From assembly GCF_900130065.1 (NCBI RefSeq), contig NZ_FQXV01000007.1, positions 62,001 to 126,000 of the forward strand: a stretch of DNA of 64,000 nt, in the 5' to 3' direction. Positions 34,078 to 44,849 of this stretch are shown one piece after another. The notes beneath the pieces are model-generated. The model saw only the letters and a list, made by a program, of their open reading frames with translations. It did no database searches and was not told the origin of the DNA. The DNA comes from Sporobacter termitidis DSM 10068 (lineage in GTDB: Bacteria > Bacillota > Clostridia > Oscillospirales > Oscillospiraceae). How positions within the stretch are numbered: position 1 is the stretch's first letter; every line of letters starts with the position of its first letter. The position numbers and the translations under genes are program-made.

Positions 34078-36216
34078 ATGATCATCAAGCACAGAGAATT
34101 CCCCGGGTACAAGCAGTATTCCACGACGCTTGGCGGAAGGCCGCTCACCCTGGAGGTGGGCAAGCTGGCGGAGCTGGCCAATGCCGCCGTCCTCGTCAAG
34201 TACGGCGAAACGACGGTCCTCGTCACGGCCACCGCATCCTCGCGGCCCAGGGACGGTATCGACTACTTCCCGCTCGGCGTCGACTTTGAAGAAAAAATCT
34301 ACTCCGTCGGCAGAATCCCCGGCGGATATCTCCGCCGCGAGGGGCGTCCCTCGGAGCGCGGTATCCTGGCCAGCCGCATGATCGACCGGCCGATGCGTCC
34401 CCTCTTCCCCCACGACCTCCGCAACGACGTTATCATCTCCTGCACCGTGATGTCCGTCGACTATGACAACGCGCCCGAGATCGCGGCGATGATCGGCGCT
34501 TCCGCCGCCGTCTCCATCTCCGACATTCCGTTCAACGGCCCCATCGCCGGCGTCGGATTGGGCTATCACGACGGCAAGTATCTCATTAATCCCACCAGCG
34601 CCGAGCGCAAGGTCAGCGATATGTACTGCACCATCGCCGCCACCGAAAAGAAAATCGTCATGATCGAAGCCGTCGGCAACCAGGTCCCGGAGGACGTGAT
34701 GCTCAACGGCATCATCGCCGCCCACGAGGCCATCAAGCCCGTCATCGCGCTCATCAACCAGATGGTGGCCGAGATCGGCAAGCCGAAGTTCGAGTACGCC
34801 AAGGCGTCCTTTAATGAGGAGCTGTTCCAGAAGATCGTGGACAAGTACCTCGACGACGTCAGATTCTGCATGGACACCGACGACAAGAACATCCGCGAGG
34901 AACGCTACAACGCCGTTGTGGCCAAGATGATCGAGGAATTCGGCGAGCAGTATCCCGAAATCAGCGCCCAGCTTGAGGAAATTACCTATAAGATTCAGAA
35001 GAAGGTCGTCAAGGCGTGGCTCTTGGAGGGCAAGCGCGTGGACGGCCGCTCGATGAACGAAATCCGGCCGCTGTCCGCCGAGGTCGGCGTCCTGCCGCGC
35101 GTTCATGGCTCGGGCCTCTTTACCCGCGGCCAGACGCAGGTGCTGTCGATCGCAACGCTCGGCACGCTGTCCGAGGCGCAAAACCTTGACACGATCTTTG
35201 AGGAGACCTCAAAGCGCTATATGCACCACTACAACTTCCCCTCCTTCTCCACCGGCGAGGCAAGACCCAGCCGCTCCGCCTCCCGCCGCGAAATCGGCCA
35301 TGGCGCCCTCGCCGAGAAGGCGCTGGAAGTGGTGCTCCCCTCCATTGAAGAATTCCCGTACGCCATCCGCGTGGTCAGCGAGGTCCTCTCCTCCAACGGC
35401 TCCACCTCCCAGGGCTCGATCTGCGGCTCAACGCTGGCCCTCATGGACGCCGGCGTGCCCATCAAGGCGCCCGTGGCCGGCATCTCCTGCGGCCTCATCT
35501 CCGACGGCGACTCCTGGACGACCTTTATCGACATTCAGGGCGTCGAGGACTTCCACGGCGAAATGGACTTTAAGGTCGCCGGTACGAAAACAGGCATCAC
35601 GGCCATCCAGATGGACCTGAAAAACGACGGCCTGACCTACGATATCATCAAAAACGCCTTTGAAATCACCCGCGAGGCGCGCCTCCAGATTCTCGACGAG
35701 GTCATGCTCCCCGTTATCGCCAAGCCGAGAGAGGAGCTGGCGCCGACGGCGCCGAAGATGATCTCCATGAAGATCAATCCCGACAAGATCCGCGAGGTCA
35801 TCGGCTCCGGCGGCAAGGTCATCCAGAAGATCGTCGCCGACACCGGCGCGAAGATCGACATTGAGGACGACGGCAGCGTGTTCATCTCCTCCAGCGACAT
35901 CGAAGCCTGCCGCGCGGCGAAAAAGATCATCGACAGCATCGTGTTCGTCCCCGAGATCGGCCAGCTCTACTACGGCAAGGTCGTCCGCATCATCCCGATC
36001 GGCGCTTTCGTCGAGCTTGCCCCGGGCAAGGACGGCATGGTCCACATCTCCAAGCTTGAAAACCGCCGCGTTGAAAAGGTTGAGGACGTCCTCAAGGAGG
36101 GCGACATGACCTGGGTCAAGGTCACCGACATCGACGACCGCGGCCGCGTCAACCTCTCGAGGAAGGACGCGATCAAGGAGCGTCAGGCGGACGGCCTGCC
36201 CATCGATCAGGCGTAA
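34078..36216 (+). CDS. pnp: Polynucleotide phosphorylase
   Basis: A 712-residue exoribonuclease. It has two RNase PH-like domains joined by a helical linker (second core around RVHGSGLFTRGQTQVLSIATL and SDGDSWTTFIDIQGVEDFHG). It ends with a KH domain (REVIGSGGKVIQKIVADTG) and an S1 domain. It degrades RNA with phosphate from the 3' end and takes part in mRNA turnover. The start ATG at 34078 follows AAAGGAG. It sits 214 bases after rpsO. A hairpin pair and terminator follow the gene. Confidence 0.98.
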   Translation: MIIKHREFPGYKQYSTTLGGRPLTLEVGKLAELANAAVLVKYGETTVLVTATASSRPRDGIDYFPLGVDFEEKIYSVGRIPGGYLRREGRPSERGILASRMIDRPMRPLFPHDLRNDVIISCTVMSVDYDNAPEIAAMIGASAAVSISDIPFNGPIAGVGLGYHDGKYLINPTSAERKVSDMYCTIAATEKKIVMIEAVGNQVPEDVMLNGIIAAHEAIKPVIALINQMVAEIGKPKFEYAKASFNEELFQKIVDKYLDDVRFCMDTDDKNIREERYNAVVAKMIEEFGEQYPEISAQLEEITYKIQKKVVKAWLLEGKRVDGRSMNEIRPLSAEVGVLPRVHGSGLFTRGQTQVLSIATLGTLSEAQNLDTIFEETSKRYMHHYNFPSFSTGEARPSRSASRREIGHGALAEKALEVVLPSIEEFPYAIRVVSEVLSSNGSTSQGSICGSTLALMDAGVPIKAPVAGISCGLISDGDSWTTFIDIQGVEDFHGEMDFKVAGTKTGITAIQMDLKNDGLTYDIIKNAFEITREARLQILDEVMLPVIAKPREELAPTAPKMISMKINPDKIREVIGSGGKVIQKIVADTGAKIDIEDDGSVFISSSDIEACRAAKKIIDSIVFVPEIGQLYYGKVVRIIPIGAFVELAPGKDGMVHISKLENRRVEKVEDVLKEGDMTWVKVTDIDDRGRVNLSRKDAIKERQADGLPIDQA

Positions 36217-36235
36217 GCGACAGTATCATAAAGTG

Positions 36236-36299
36236 TAGGGGCGATTCACGAATCGCCCGATCGGATATTCGGCAATAGCGGGCGATTCGTGAATCGCCC
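36236..36299. repeat. Two facing GGGGC-type palindromes after pnp
   Basis: TAGGGGCGATTCACGAATCG (36236 on) and GGGCGATTCGTGAATCGCCC (36280-36299) are inverted copies of each other and each self-complementary. The core word is ATTCRYGAAT. Confidence 0.75.
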
Positions 36300-36320
36300 A
36301 TACAGATATAAACAATTTCG

Positions 36321-36348
36321 GGCAGGGCGTTATGCCCTGCCTGCATTT
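36321..36348 (+). terminator. Terminator after pnp
   Basis: GGCAGGGC/GCCCTGCC stem with loop GTTAT (36321-36341), then TGCATTTT. It lies 14 bases before the M16 protease start. Confidence 0.55.
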
Positions 36349-36361
36349 TACGAGGTCATTT

Positions 36362-37612
36362 ATGTACGAAAAGATCGTCCTGCCCAATGGCGTCAGGATA
36401 CTGCATGAATATATTCCCTACGTGCGCTCCGTGTCGCTCGGCATCTGGGTCGCCACCGGCGCGCGCTATGAGGACGCCCGGATGAACGGCGCGTCCCACT
36501 TTATTGAGCACATGCTGTTCAAGGGCACGGAAACCAGGTCCGCCGAGGAGCTGGCCGTCATCATGGACACCATCGGCGGCCAAACGAACGCCTTTACGAC
36601 GAAGGAGTGCACCTGCTTTCACGGGCGCGTTTTGGATACCCATCTCCCCCTCCTGTCCGACGTCCTGTGCGACATGTTCTTTCACTCGAAATTCGCCGAG
36701 GAGGACGTGGCGAATGAGCGCGGCGTCATCCTCGAGGAGATCGATATGTATCAGGATACGCCGGAGGACCTGGCCACCGAGCGCTTGTCCTCCGCCGTCT
36801 TCAAGGGCTTTTCACTGGCCCGGCCGATCCTGGGGACAAAGTCGACGCTTGGCAAAATGACGGGCGAAACGCTCCGGGATTATATGGCCGAGCATTACCG
36901 CCCCGATTCCGTGGTCGTCGCCGTCTCCGGCAGCTATAAGCCGGAGGATATCGCGCAGCTCCGGGACATATTTTCCGCCATGCCTCACGGCGGCCGGAAC
37001 AGCTTTAATAACGCCGTTTATACGCCCACCTTCACGGTCAAGCGCAAGAGCCTCGAGCAAAACCACCTCAACATCGCGTTTCCCGGCGTGGCCGTCACGG
37101 ATAACAGCCGCTTTACGCTGCAGCTTTTGTCCGACATTCTGGGCGGCGGCATGTCGTCGCGTCTCTTCCAGACGGTGCGCGAAAAGCGGGGCCTGTGCTA
37201 TACGGTCTATTCCTATGGCTCCAGCTATATCGACACGGGCCTGTTTTCCATCTACACCGCCCTCGGGCGGGAGACGGAGCTGGAGGCCGTGCGCGTCATC
37301 GTCGAGGAAATCAAGCGCTTCAAGGAGGCCGGCGTCACGCAGGAAGAGCTCCGGCGGGCCCGGGAGCAGGTCAAGGCCAACGTCCTGATGGGCCTCGAGT
37401 CCACCGCCACGCGCATGAACCGCCTGGGCCGGAACGAGCTGTACTTCGGCGCCGTGCCTGAGCCGGACGAAATCATCGCCCGCTACGACAGCGTGGCAGC
37501 CGACGACATCCAAAAGCTCGCCGCCCAATGCCTCGATCTCGGCAAAGCCTCCTTCTCCGCCGTCGGCAAAGTCGACAACGCCGAGGTATACAGGGAGCTG
37601 TTTGCCCAATAA
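36362..37612 (+). CDS. M16-family zinc metallopeptidase
   Basis: A 416-residue pitrilysin-family protease. The inverted zinc motif HFIEH (HxxEH, about residues 47-51) is intact, with the downstream glutamate in NERGVILEEI. The second, non-catalytic M16 half contains GGMSSRLFQTVREKRGLCY. The size fits the YmxG/PqqL-like single-unit class that lies next to pnp in many Firmicutes, where it is thought to process peptides. The start ATG at 36362 has GAGGT upstream. Confidence 0.92.
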   Translation: MYEKIVLPNGVRILHEYIPYVRSVSLGIWVATGARYEDARMNGASHFIEHMLFKGTETRSAEELAVIMDTIGGQTNAFTTKECTCFHGRVLDTHLPLLSDVLCDMFFHSKFAEEDVANERGVILEEIDMYQDTPEDLATERLSSAVFKGFSLARPILGTKSTLGKMTGETLRDYMAEHYRPDSVVVAVSGSYKPEDIAQLRDIFSAMPHGGRNSFNNAVYTPTFTVKRKSLEQNHLNIAFPGVAVTDNSRFTLQLLSDILGGGMSSRLFQTVREKRGLCYTVYSYGSSYIDTGLFSIYTALGRETELEAVRVIVEEIKRFKEAGVTQEELRRAREQVKANVLMGLESTATRMNRLGRNELYFGAVPEPDEIIARYDSVAADDIQKLAAQCLDLGKASFSAVGKVDNAEVYRELFAQ

Positions 37613-38053
37613 GCAGTAAATAATGCAAGGGGCGGATTCATATCCGCCCCTCTCTTATGCGCGGCGTGGCACGGGGCTCCTTCAGTCGTCGGGACGATCA
37701 TTGGCCGTCCGCCTGGCGCGGCTTGTTGTCCGGGATAAGGACCGACGGCGGGCCGAGTCGTCCCGCCCTACGGCGCCGCCATTGAATTACCATAACGCAG
37801 GGCAGAGCTTGCTCCCGCCGCCCCTGTCGGCGCGGCCGGCGACACCGTGTCCGCGTCCCCGGGGCGGAGCCCCACGGGTCCGGGCGGAGCCCCACGGGGG
37901 TCCGGGGCGCAGCCCCGTTCCAAACGGGGTCATAGGGACGCAGCCCCTATACCTCTATTGGGCGGGTGGGTGGGGTTTAAATGAATCGTTTGACTTTTCG
38001 TGCCCGTCTCACTTATAATCAGTCTGTAATAAAACCCTTTGGAGATGAAAGTA
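37613..38053. other. Palindrome-rich intergenic region
   Basis: Some 440 bases without a gene. It contains GGGGCGGATTCATATCCG (a GGGGC-type hairpin, 37629-37650), CGGGCCGAGTCGTCCCG-like inverted words, several GGGGCGCAGCCCC units (37860-37920) and the shared element at 37928-37974. No RNA gene recognised. Confidence 0.6.
37928..37974 (+). repeat. Intergenic element GGTCATAGGG...GGGCGGGTGGG, copy 2
   Basis: Second copy of the block at 30682-30726, with paired changes in the hairpin (AGGGACGCAGCCCCT). It is placed about 80 bases before the phosphoribosyltransferase start. Confidence 0.75.
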
Positions 38054-38608
38054 ATGGTTTATCCCATCACGGTGGCCGGCGTTAAACGTGACCTGCCGCT
38101 CTGCAAGCTCAACGAGACGATGCACATCGCCGCGTTCGTCATTTTCGGCGACGTGGAGCTCACCGTCAAAAGCGCCGAGGCGCTGTTAAAGAAAGCGCCG
38201 GAGTTCGACTATCTCGTCGCGCCCGAGGCCAAGGCCATCCCGCTCATCCATGAGATGGCGCGTCAGAGCGGACGGAACGAATACTTCCTCGCCCGCAAAG
38301 CGACGAAGCTCTACATGAACGGCGTCTTCGAGGCCACAGTGCGCTCCATCACAACCCAGGGCGAGCAGAAGCTCTATATGGACGGCGCCGACGCGGCCAA
38401 AATAAAGGGCAAGCGCATCCTCATCATCGACGACGTTATCTCCACGGGCGAGTCCCTCCGGGCTGTGGAGGAGCTGGTTAACCAAGCCGGCGGCAACATC
38501 GCCGGCCGTATGGCGATCCTCGCCGAGGGCGATGCCGTCGAACGGAACGATATCATCTACCTCGAGCCGCTGCCGCTCTTCGACAAGGACGGCAGGCCGG
38601 TCAAATAA
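38054..38608 (+). CDS. Adenine-phosphoribosyltransferase-like protein
   Basis: A 184-residue type I phosphoribosyltransferase. The PRPP loop is ILIIDDVISTGESL (about 129-142), and the fold resembles Apt/Xpt. Compared with true Apt it has an unusual N terminus and the substrate-hood is different (FLARKATKLYMN), so a role other than adenine salvage, for example as a regulator or xanthine-type enzyme, is possible. The start is ATG at 38054, nine bases after GGAG; longer starts would contain that site. It is followed by the methyltransferase gene 38 bases later and may be co-transcribed. Confidence 0.82.
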   Translation: MVYPITVAGVKRDLPLCKLNETMHIAAFVIFGDVELTVKSAEALLKKAPEFDYLVAPEAKAIPLIHEMARQSGRNEYFLARKATKLYMNGVFEATVRSITTQGEQKLYMDGADAAKIKGKRILIIDDVISTGESLRAVEELVNQAGGNIAGRMAILAEGDAVERNDIIYLEPLPLFDKDGRPVK

Positions 38609-38646
38609 CATACGCCGGCCCAAGCGGCCGGCAAAGAGAGCTTTAT

Positions 38647-39402
38647 ATGGACGAGATATATACGGACATCAACGCGCGGACCATCGACGCCTGGGTCGAC
38701 AGGGGCTGGGAATGGGGCCGCCCCGTCAGCCGCGAAATATTTGAAAAAGCGCGGCGCGGCGACTGGTCCGTCGTGCTGACGCCGAACAAGCCCGTGCCGA
38801 AGGAATGGTTCTGCGCCTTTGAGGGCGCGGAGATTCTCGGCCTCGCCTCCGGCGGCGGGCAGCAGATGCCGATCTTTACGGCCCTGGGCGCCAGATGCAC
38901 GGTACTCGACTATTCCGAAAAGCAGCTCCAGAGCGAAAAGGGCGTGGCCGCGCGGGAAAGCTACGAGATCACTACAGTCCGCGCCGATATGACGAAGCCG
39001 CTGCCTTTCCCGGACGGGCGCTTCGACCTTATCTTCCACCCCGTCTCAAACTGCTACATTGAGGACGTGGTCCCCGTCTGGCGGGAGTGCTGCCGGGTCC
39101 TGAAAAAGGGCGGCATCCTGCTGTCGGGCTTTGACAACGGGTTCAATTACGTCTTCGACGATGAGGAAACGGGACTTGCCCACAGGCTGCCGTTTAATCC
39201 GCTGAAGGATCAGGCGTTATACGACGCTTCGGTAAAGAACGGCTGGGGCATCCAGTTCTCCCACACCATCGAGGAGCAGCTCGGCGGCCAGCTCAGGGCC
39301 GGCTTTATCCTGACGGATATCTATCAGGACACCAATGGCTCCGGCCGGCTCGCCGACTACAACGTGCCGACCTTCTACGCCACGCGGGCCGTGAAAGCAT
39401 AA
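38647..39402 (+). CDS. SAM-dependent class I methyltransferase
   Basis: A 251-residue methyltransferase (Methyltransf_11-like). The SAM-binding glycine motif is ILGLASGGGQQMPIF (about 62-76), followed by the acidic VLDYSEKQL, then RADMTKPLPFPDGRFDLIF. A C-terminal region contains GGILLSGFDNGFNYVF. Small-molecule methylation is likely; substrate unknown. The first 60 residues are an extra N-terminal domain rich in Trp/Arg. A terminator follows. Confidence 0.88.
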   Translation: MDEIYTDINARTIDAWVDRGWEWGRPVSREIFEKARRGDWSVVLTPNKPVPKEWFCAFEGAEILGLASGGGQQMPIFTALGARCTVLDYSEKQLQSEKGVAARESYEITTVRADMTKPLPFPDGRFDLIFHPVSNCYIEDVVPVWRECCRVLKKGGILLSGFDNGFNYVFDDEETGLAHRLPFNPLKDQALYDASVKNGWGIQFSHTIEEQLGGQLRAGFILTDIYQDTNGSGRLADYNVPTFYATRAVKA

Positions 39403-39418
39403 GCGACCATACTCAAAC

Positions 39419-39449
39419 AACCGAGGCTGACCGCCTCGGTTGTTTTCTT
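39419..39449 (+). terminator. Terminator of the methyltransferase gene
   Basis: AACCGAGGC/GCCTCGGTT, loop TGACC, then GTTTTCTT. Confidence 0.85.
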
Positions 39450-39479
39450 AAGGGGTAAAGCCCTTTTATACCTCTTAGG

Positions 39480-39938
39480 TTATTTCTCGCGGAGCTTTCT
39501 GAAAAACTCCGTCATGAGCGCGCGGCACTCAGGCTCGAGGATGCCGCCGACGATCTGCGGGGAATGGCCGAAGCGCTCCATAAAGAGGTTAATGACGCTC
39601 CCGCAGGAACCGCTTTGCTCCTCCTTCGCGCCGTAATACAGCTTTGGGATGCGCGCGTTGATGATCGCGCCGGCGCACATGGGGCACGGCTCCAGCGTGA
39701 CATAGAGGGTGCAGCCGCCAAGCCGCCAGTCGCTGAGCTTTTTACAGGCCTCGTCAATCGCCATCAGCTCCGCGTGGGCCAGGGCGTTCCGCGCCTTCTC
39801 GCGCCGGTTGCAGCCTCTGCCGACGATGGCGCCGCTCTCGTCCACAATGACGCAGCCGACCGGCACCTCGCCCTCTTCCATCGCCTTTTTCGCCTCGAAA
39901 AGGGCGCTTTTCATATGCGCTTCGTGATCCATTTTCAT
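39480..39938 (-). CDS. tadA: tRNA-specific adenosine deaminase
   Basis: A 152-residue zinc deaminase. Catalytic HAE is in ALAHAELMAI and the zinc cysteines are in PCPMCAGAI. The rest of the family pattern is VPVGCVIVD at the start and GILEPECRALMTEFFRKLR at the end. It makes inosine at position 34 of tRNA-Arg(ACG). The start ATG at 39938 has AGGAG seven bases upstream. Single gene on the minus strand among plus-strand genes. Confidence 0.94.
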   Translation of the reverse strand: MKMDHEAHMKSALFEAKKAMEEGEVPVGCVIVDESGAIVGRGCNRREKARNALAHAELMAIDEACKKLSDWRLGGCTLYVTLEPCPMCAGAIINARIPKLYYGAKEEQSGSCGSVINLFMERFGHSPQIVGGILEPECRALMTEFFRKLREK

Positions 39939-40090
39939 CTCCACTCTCCTGTTTTTCATCGTACCATACGCCGCCGGATCGCACAAGCCGTTTGCGCTGC
40001 CGGTCCGGCGGATGCTTTGTATATAATATGCCGCTTCGGTTAATAATCAACATGTCACAGTTTTACATCATTATCATCGGGGGGTTCAAT

Positions 40091-40519
40091 ATGCTCGTAT
40101 CAGAACTTATGACGGACAGCGTGATTTCCATCGCGCCGGATGAACCGGCGTCGCTGGCCGCGCGCCTGCTTTTCAGGCACAATATCGGCGCTATCCCGGT
40201 CTGCGCGGAGGACGGACGGCTCCGGGGCATCGTCACCGACCGTGACATCGTCCTGCGCTGCGTCGCCGCCGAAAACGACCCTGAGACGACGCCCGTCCGC
40301 GAGATCATGTCCAGGGGGCTCATCACCGTCAGCCCGACGGACGACGTCCGGGAGGCGGCCCGGCAAATGTCGGAGGCGCAGGTACGGCGGCTCCCGGTCG
40401 TCGAATCAGGGCGGCTCGTGGGGATGCTGGCGCTGGGCGACATGGCAAAAACGCACTCGTTCGACATGGAGGCGTCCAAGGCGCTGTCGGAGATTTCCTC
40501 AAACATCCGCAAGAGATAG
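40091..40519 (+). CDS. Two-CBS-domain protein
   Basis: A 142-residue protein made almost only of two CBS domains: MTDSVISIAPDEPASLAARL...GIVTDRDIVLR (about 6-58) and MSRGLITVSPTDDVREAARQ...GMLALGDMAK (about 68-122). Such stand-alone CBS pairs bind adenine nucleotides and sense energy state or act as regulatory partners. The start ATG at 40091 has a GGGGGG site upstream. No partner is evident; alaS follows after palindromes and its own promoter. Confidence 0.9.
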   Translation: MLVSELMTDSVISIAPDEPASLAARLLFRHNIGAIPVCAEDGRLRGIVTDRDIVLRCVAAENDPETTPVREIMSRGLITVSPTDDVREAARQMSEAQVRRLPVVESGRLVGMLALGDMAKTHSFDMEASKALSEISSNIRKR

Positions 40520-40541
40520 AACCGTTTATAGGTCGGTTATG

Positions 40542-40617
40542 TAGGGGCAGACCTTGTGTCTGCCCCTTTCGCTGTGCAATCTATTCGGTAAAGGGCAAAC
40601 ACCAGGTTTGCCCCTAC
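40542..40617. repeat. Two GGGGC-type palindromes before alaS
   Basis: TAGGGGCAGACCTTGTGTCT (40542 on) and GGGCAAACACCAGGTTTGCC (40593 on) share the outer GGGGC/GCCCC but have different inner words, each self-complementary. They show the compensatory variation of this family. Confidence 0.75.
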
Positions 40618-40648
40618 GGAGATATGGCATTTCGTTTGGTACAAGGCA

Positions 40649-40676
40649 TTGACAAGCACGGCCTATTCATTATAAA
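40649..40676 (+). promoter_or_regulatory. Sigma-A-type promoter of alaS
   Basis: TTGACA, 16 bases, TATAAA, about 70 bases upstream of the alaS start. Confidence 0.7.
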
Positions 40677-40749
40677 ATTAAAAATCGGTAACTTCGAGGT
40701 TTTTACCCAGGTGGGCGAAAGCATAGACGGATATTTTGGAGGCAATTTC

Positions 40750-43389
<2,640 letters not shown>

Positions 43390-43413
43390 GCTCAAAAATG
43401 AGGAGGCAATATC

Positions 43414-43764
43414 ATGTCGGACTGTATTTTTTGTAAAATCGCGGCCGGGGAGATTCCCTCGACGAAGCGTTATGAGGACGAGGAGATCATCGCGTTCAAC
43501 GACCTGTATCCGCAGGCGCCCGTTCACTTCCTCGTCGTGCCTAAAAAGCACATCGCCAGCGCCGCCGATATCACACCGGAAAACTCGGCCGTCGTTTCAA
43601 AATGCTTTGAGGTGATCGCGCAGCTGGCCAAAAAGGAAAACCTTTCCGGTGGCTTTCGCGTCATCACCAACAGCGGCGCGGACGCCGGGCAAACGGTGGA
43701 TCACCTGCACTTCCACATCCTGGCCGGCTCAAATCTCGGCCCGAAGCTCTGCCCAGACAAATAA
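43414..43764 (+). CDS. HIT-family (HINT-like) nucleotide hydrolase
   Basis: A 116-residue histidine-triad protein with DCIFCKIAAGEIPSTKRYED at the N terminus and the triad HLHFH in VDHLHFHILAG. HINT-type enzymes hydrolyse AMP-linked phosphoramidates and aminoacyl-adenylates, which suits its place 24 bases after alaS, probably in the same transcript. The start ATG has GAGGAGG upstream. Confidence 0.93.
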   Translation: MSDCIFCKIAAGEIPSTKRYEDEEIIAFNDLYPQAPVHFLVVPKKHIASAADITPENSAVVSKCFEVIAQLAKKENLSGGFRVITNSGADAGQTVDHLHFHILAGSNLGPKLCPDK

Positions 43765-43785
43765 AGTAATCAGCAATCGTTTACG

Positions 43786-43811
43786 ATACGCCCGCCGTCT
43801 GGCGGGCGTAT
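43786..43811 (+). terminator. Hairpin after the HIT gene
   Basis: ATACGCCCGCC/GGCGGGCGTAT with loop GTCT. There is little T-run; probable 3' end of the alaS-HIT transcript. Confidence 0.5.
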
Positions 43812-43859
43812 TGCTGCATAACCGGTTTTAGCATTGGATAAAAATAGTAAAAAAACATA

Positions 43860-43888
43860 TTGAAATTCCCCAAAAAATAAGGTAATAT
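43860..43888 (+). promoter_or_regulatory. Promoter of the SipW/TasA-like operon
   Basis: TTGAAA, 17 bases, TAATAT. Transcription would begin near 43895 and give a leader of about 260 nt containing the riboswitch and terminator. Confidence 0.6.
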
Positions 43889-43951
43889 GTGAAGCATGTG
43901 GATATTAATACCATATTTTTACATCTTTCCGCATCTGCACGGAGACTGTAA

Positions 43952-44052
43952 CCTGCAACAATAGAATATTTGGCAAACCTATTTAAAGATAGGGACGCAA
44001 AGTCTGGAGTCTAAAGCCGCCGCCGGGCGGTCATGACCGTTCGACTGCAAGG
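43952..44052 (+). ncRNA. Cyclic-di-GMP-I (GEMM) riboswitch
   Basis: The conserved core words of the c-di-GMP-I aptamer appear in order and spacing. GGCAAACC (43972) is followed by a short stem CCTAT/ATAGG with an AAAG-containing loop, then GGGACGCAAAG, a small hairpin, CTAAAG, and a GC-rich stem (GCCGCC/GGGCGGT) with TCATGACCG. An outer helix can form between CCTGCA (43952-43957) and TGCAAGG (44046-44052). The latter overlaps the 5' arm of the terminator at 44043. If ligand stabilises the outer helix, the terminator cannot form, so c-di-GMP would switch the operon on. That polarity is inference. A GEMM variant binding cGAMP cannot be ruled out. Confidence 0.82.
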
Positions 44053-44077
44053 AGCTTTTTTCTTGCGGTCTTTTTTT
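44043..44077 (+). terminator. Riboswitch expression-platform terminator
   Basis: GACTGCAAG/CTTGCGGTC (one G-U pair), loop of ten, then seven T (44071-44077). It overlaps the 3' side of the aptamer and lies about 80 bases before the first gene. Confidence 0.85.
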
Positions 44078-44154
44078 ATCCCGTCATGGCCGTCATAAGG
44101 CGGCAGGCTGTTCGTCCAACAGAAGAGATCATAAAGCGTTGGGAGGTTTTTGGG

Positions 44155-44769
44155 TTGAAGAAAAGCAAAAAAGGCGTATCGGCGCTGCGGAGGATTTTAA
44201 CCGCCGTCGGGTACGCGGTCTGCGCTGTCCTCGCTGTTATCGTCGTTGTCAATGTCACATTGATCGTCAAATCGTATGTCCACCCCGACACGGTACCGGA
44301 TTTCCTCGGTTATAAACCGTTTATCGTCCTGTCGGGGTCGATGGAGCCCGCCATCACGGCGGGAGACCTTATTATCACCAGGGAAATCGCCCCGGAGAAC
44401 GTCAGTGTGGGAGACATCATCTCCTTCAGGACGGACGAGGACGCGGTGGTATCCCACCGGGTGACGGAAATCAACACGGACGGCGGCCTGTCCTTTCAAA
44501 CGAAAGGCGACGCCAACGTCGGGACGGATAACGGCAGCGTCTCTCCCGATAAAATCGAAGGGCTGTACATATGGCGCGCGGCAAATCTCGGCAGGCTCGC
44601 CCTCTTTATCCAGACGCCGCTGGGGATGCTTGTTTTTGTCATTACGCCGATCTGTCTGTTCATACTCTATGATGTCATCGCGCGCGCCAGGCGCAACAGA
44701 AAAAAGCCCGGCGGCGAGACGGAGCTCGCGGCCTTGAACACAGCCGGGAAGGGTGATGATGAAACATGA
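44155..44769 (+). CDS. SipW-type signal peptidase I (first copy)
   Basis: A 204-residue membrane peptidase. It has an N-terminal helix (about residues 12-35), the catalytic serine in VLSGSMEPAI and a second catalytic position that is His in VVSHRVTE instead of the usual bacterial Lys. This Ser/His type is shared by SipW, archaeal and ER enzymes. TKGDAN follows, and a C-terminal helix near 160-185. SipW enzymes cleave special exported proteins such as TasA and CalY; several such substrates follow in this operon. The start is TTG at 44155, eight bases after GGGAGG. First gene behind the riboswitch. Confidence 0.9.
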   Translation: MKKSKKGVSALRRILTAVGYAVCAVLAVIVVVNVTLIVKSYVHPDTVPDFLGYKPFIVLSGSMEPAITAGDLIITREIAPENVSVGDIISFRTDEDAVVSHRVTEINTDGGLSFQTKGDANVGTDNGSVSPDKIEGLYIWRAANLGRLALFIQTPLGMLVFVITPICLFILYDVIARARRNRKKPGGETELAALNTAGKGDDET

Positions 44770-44849
44770 CGCGATGACCTGCGTCTCGCGTCAGTTATTT
44801 AAACAATACCGCAAAGCCCAAACCTTTAAATATTGAAAGGATGATGAAA

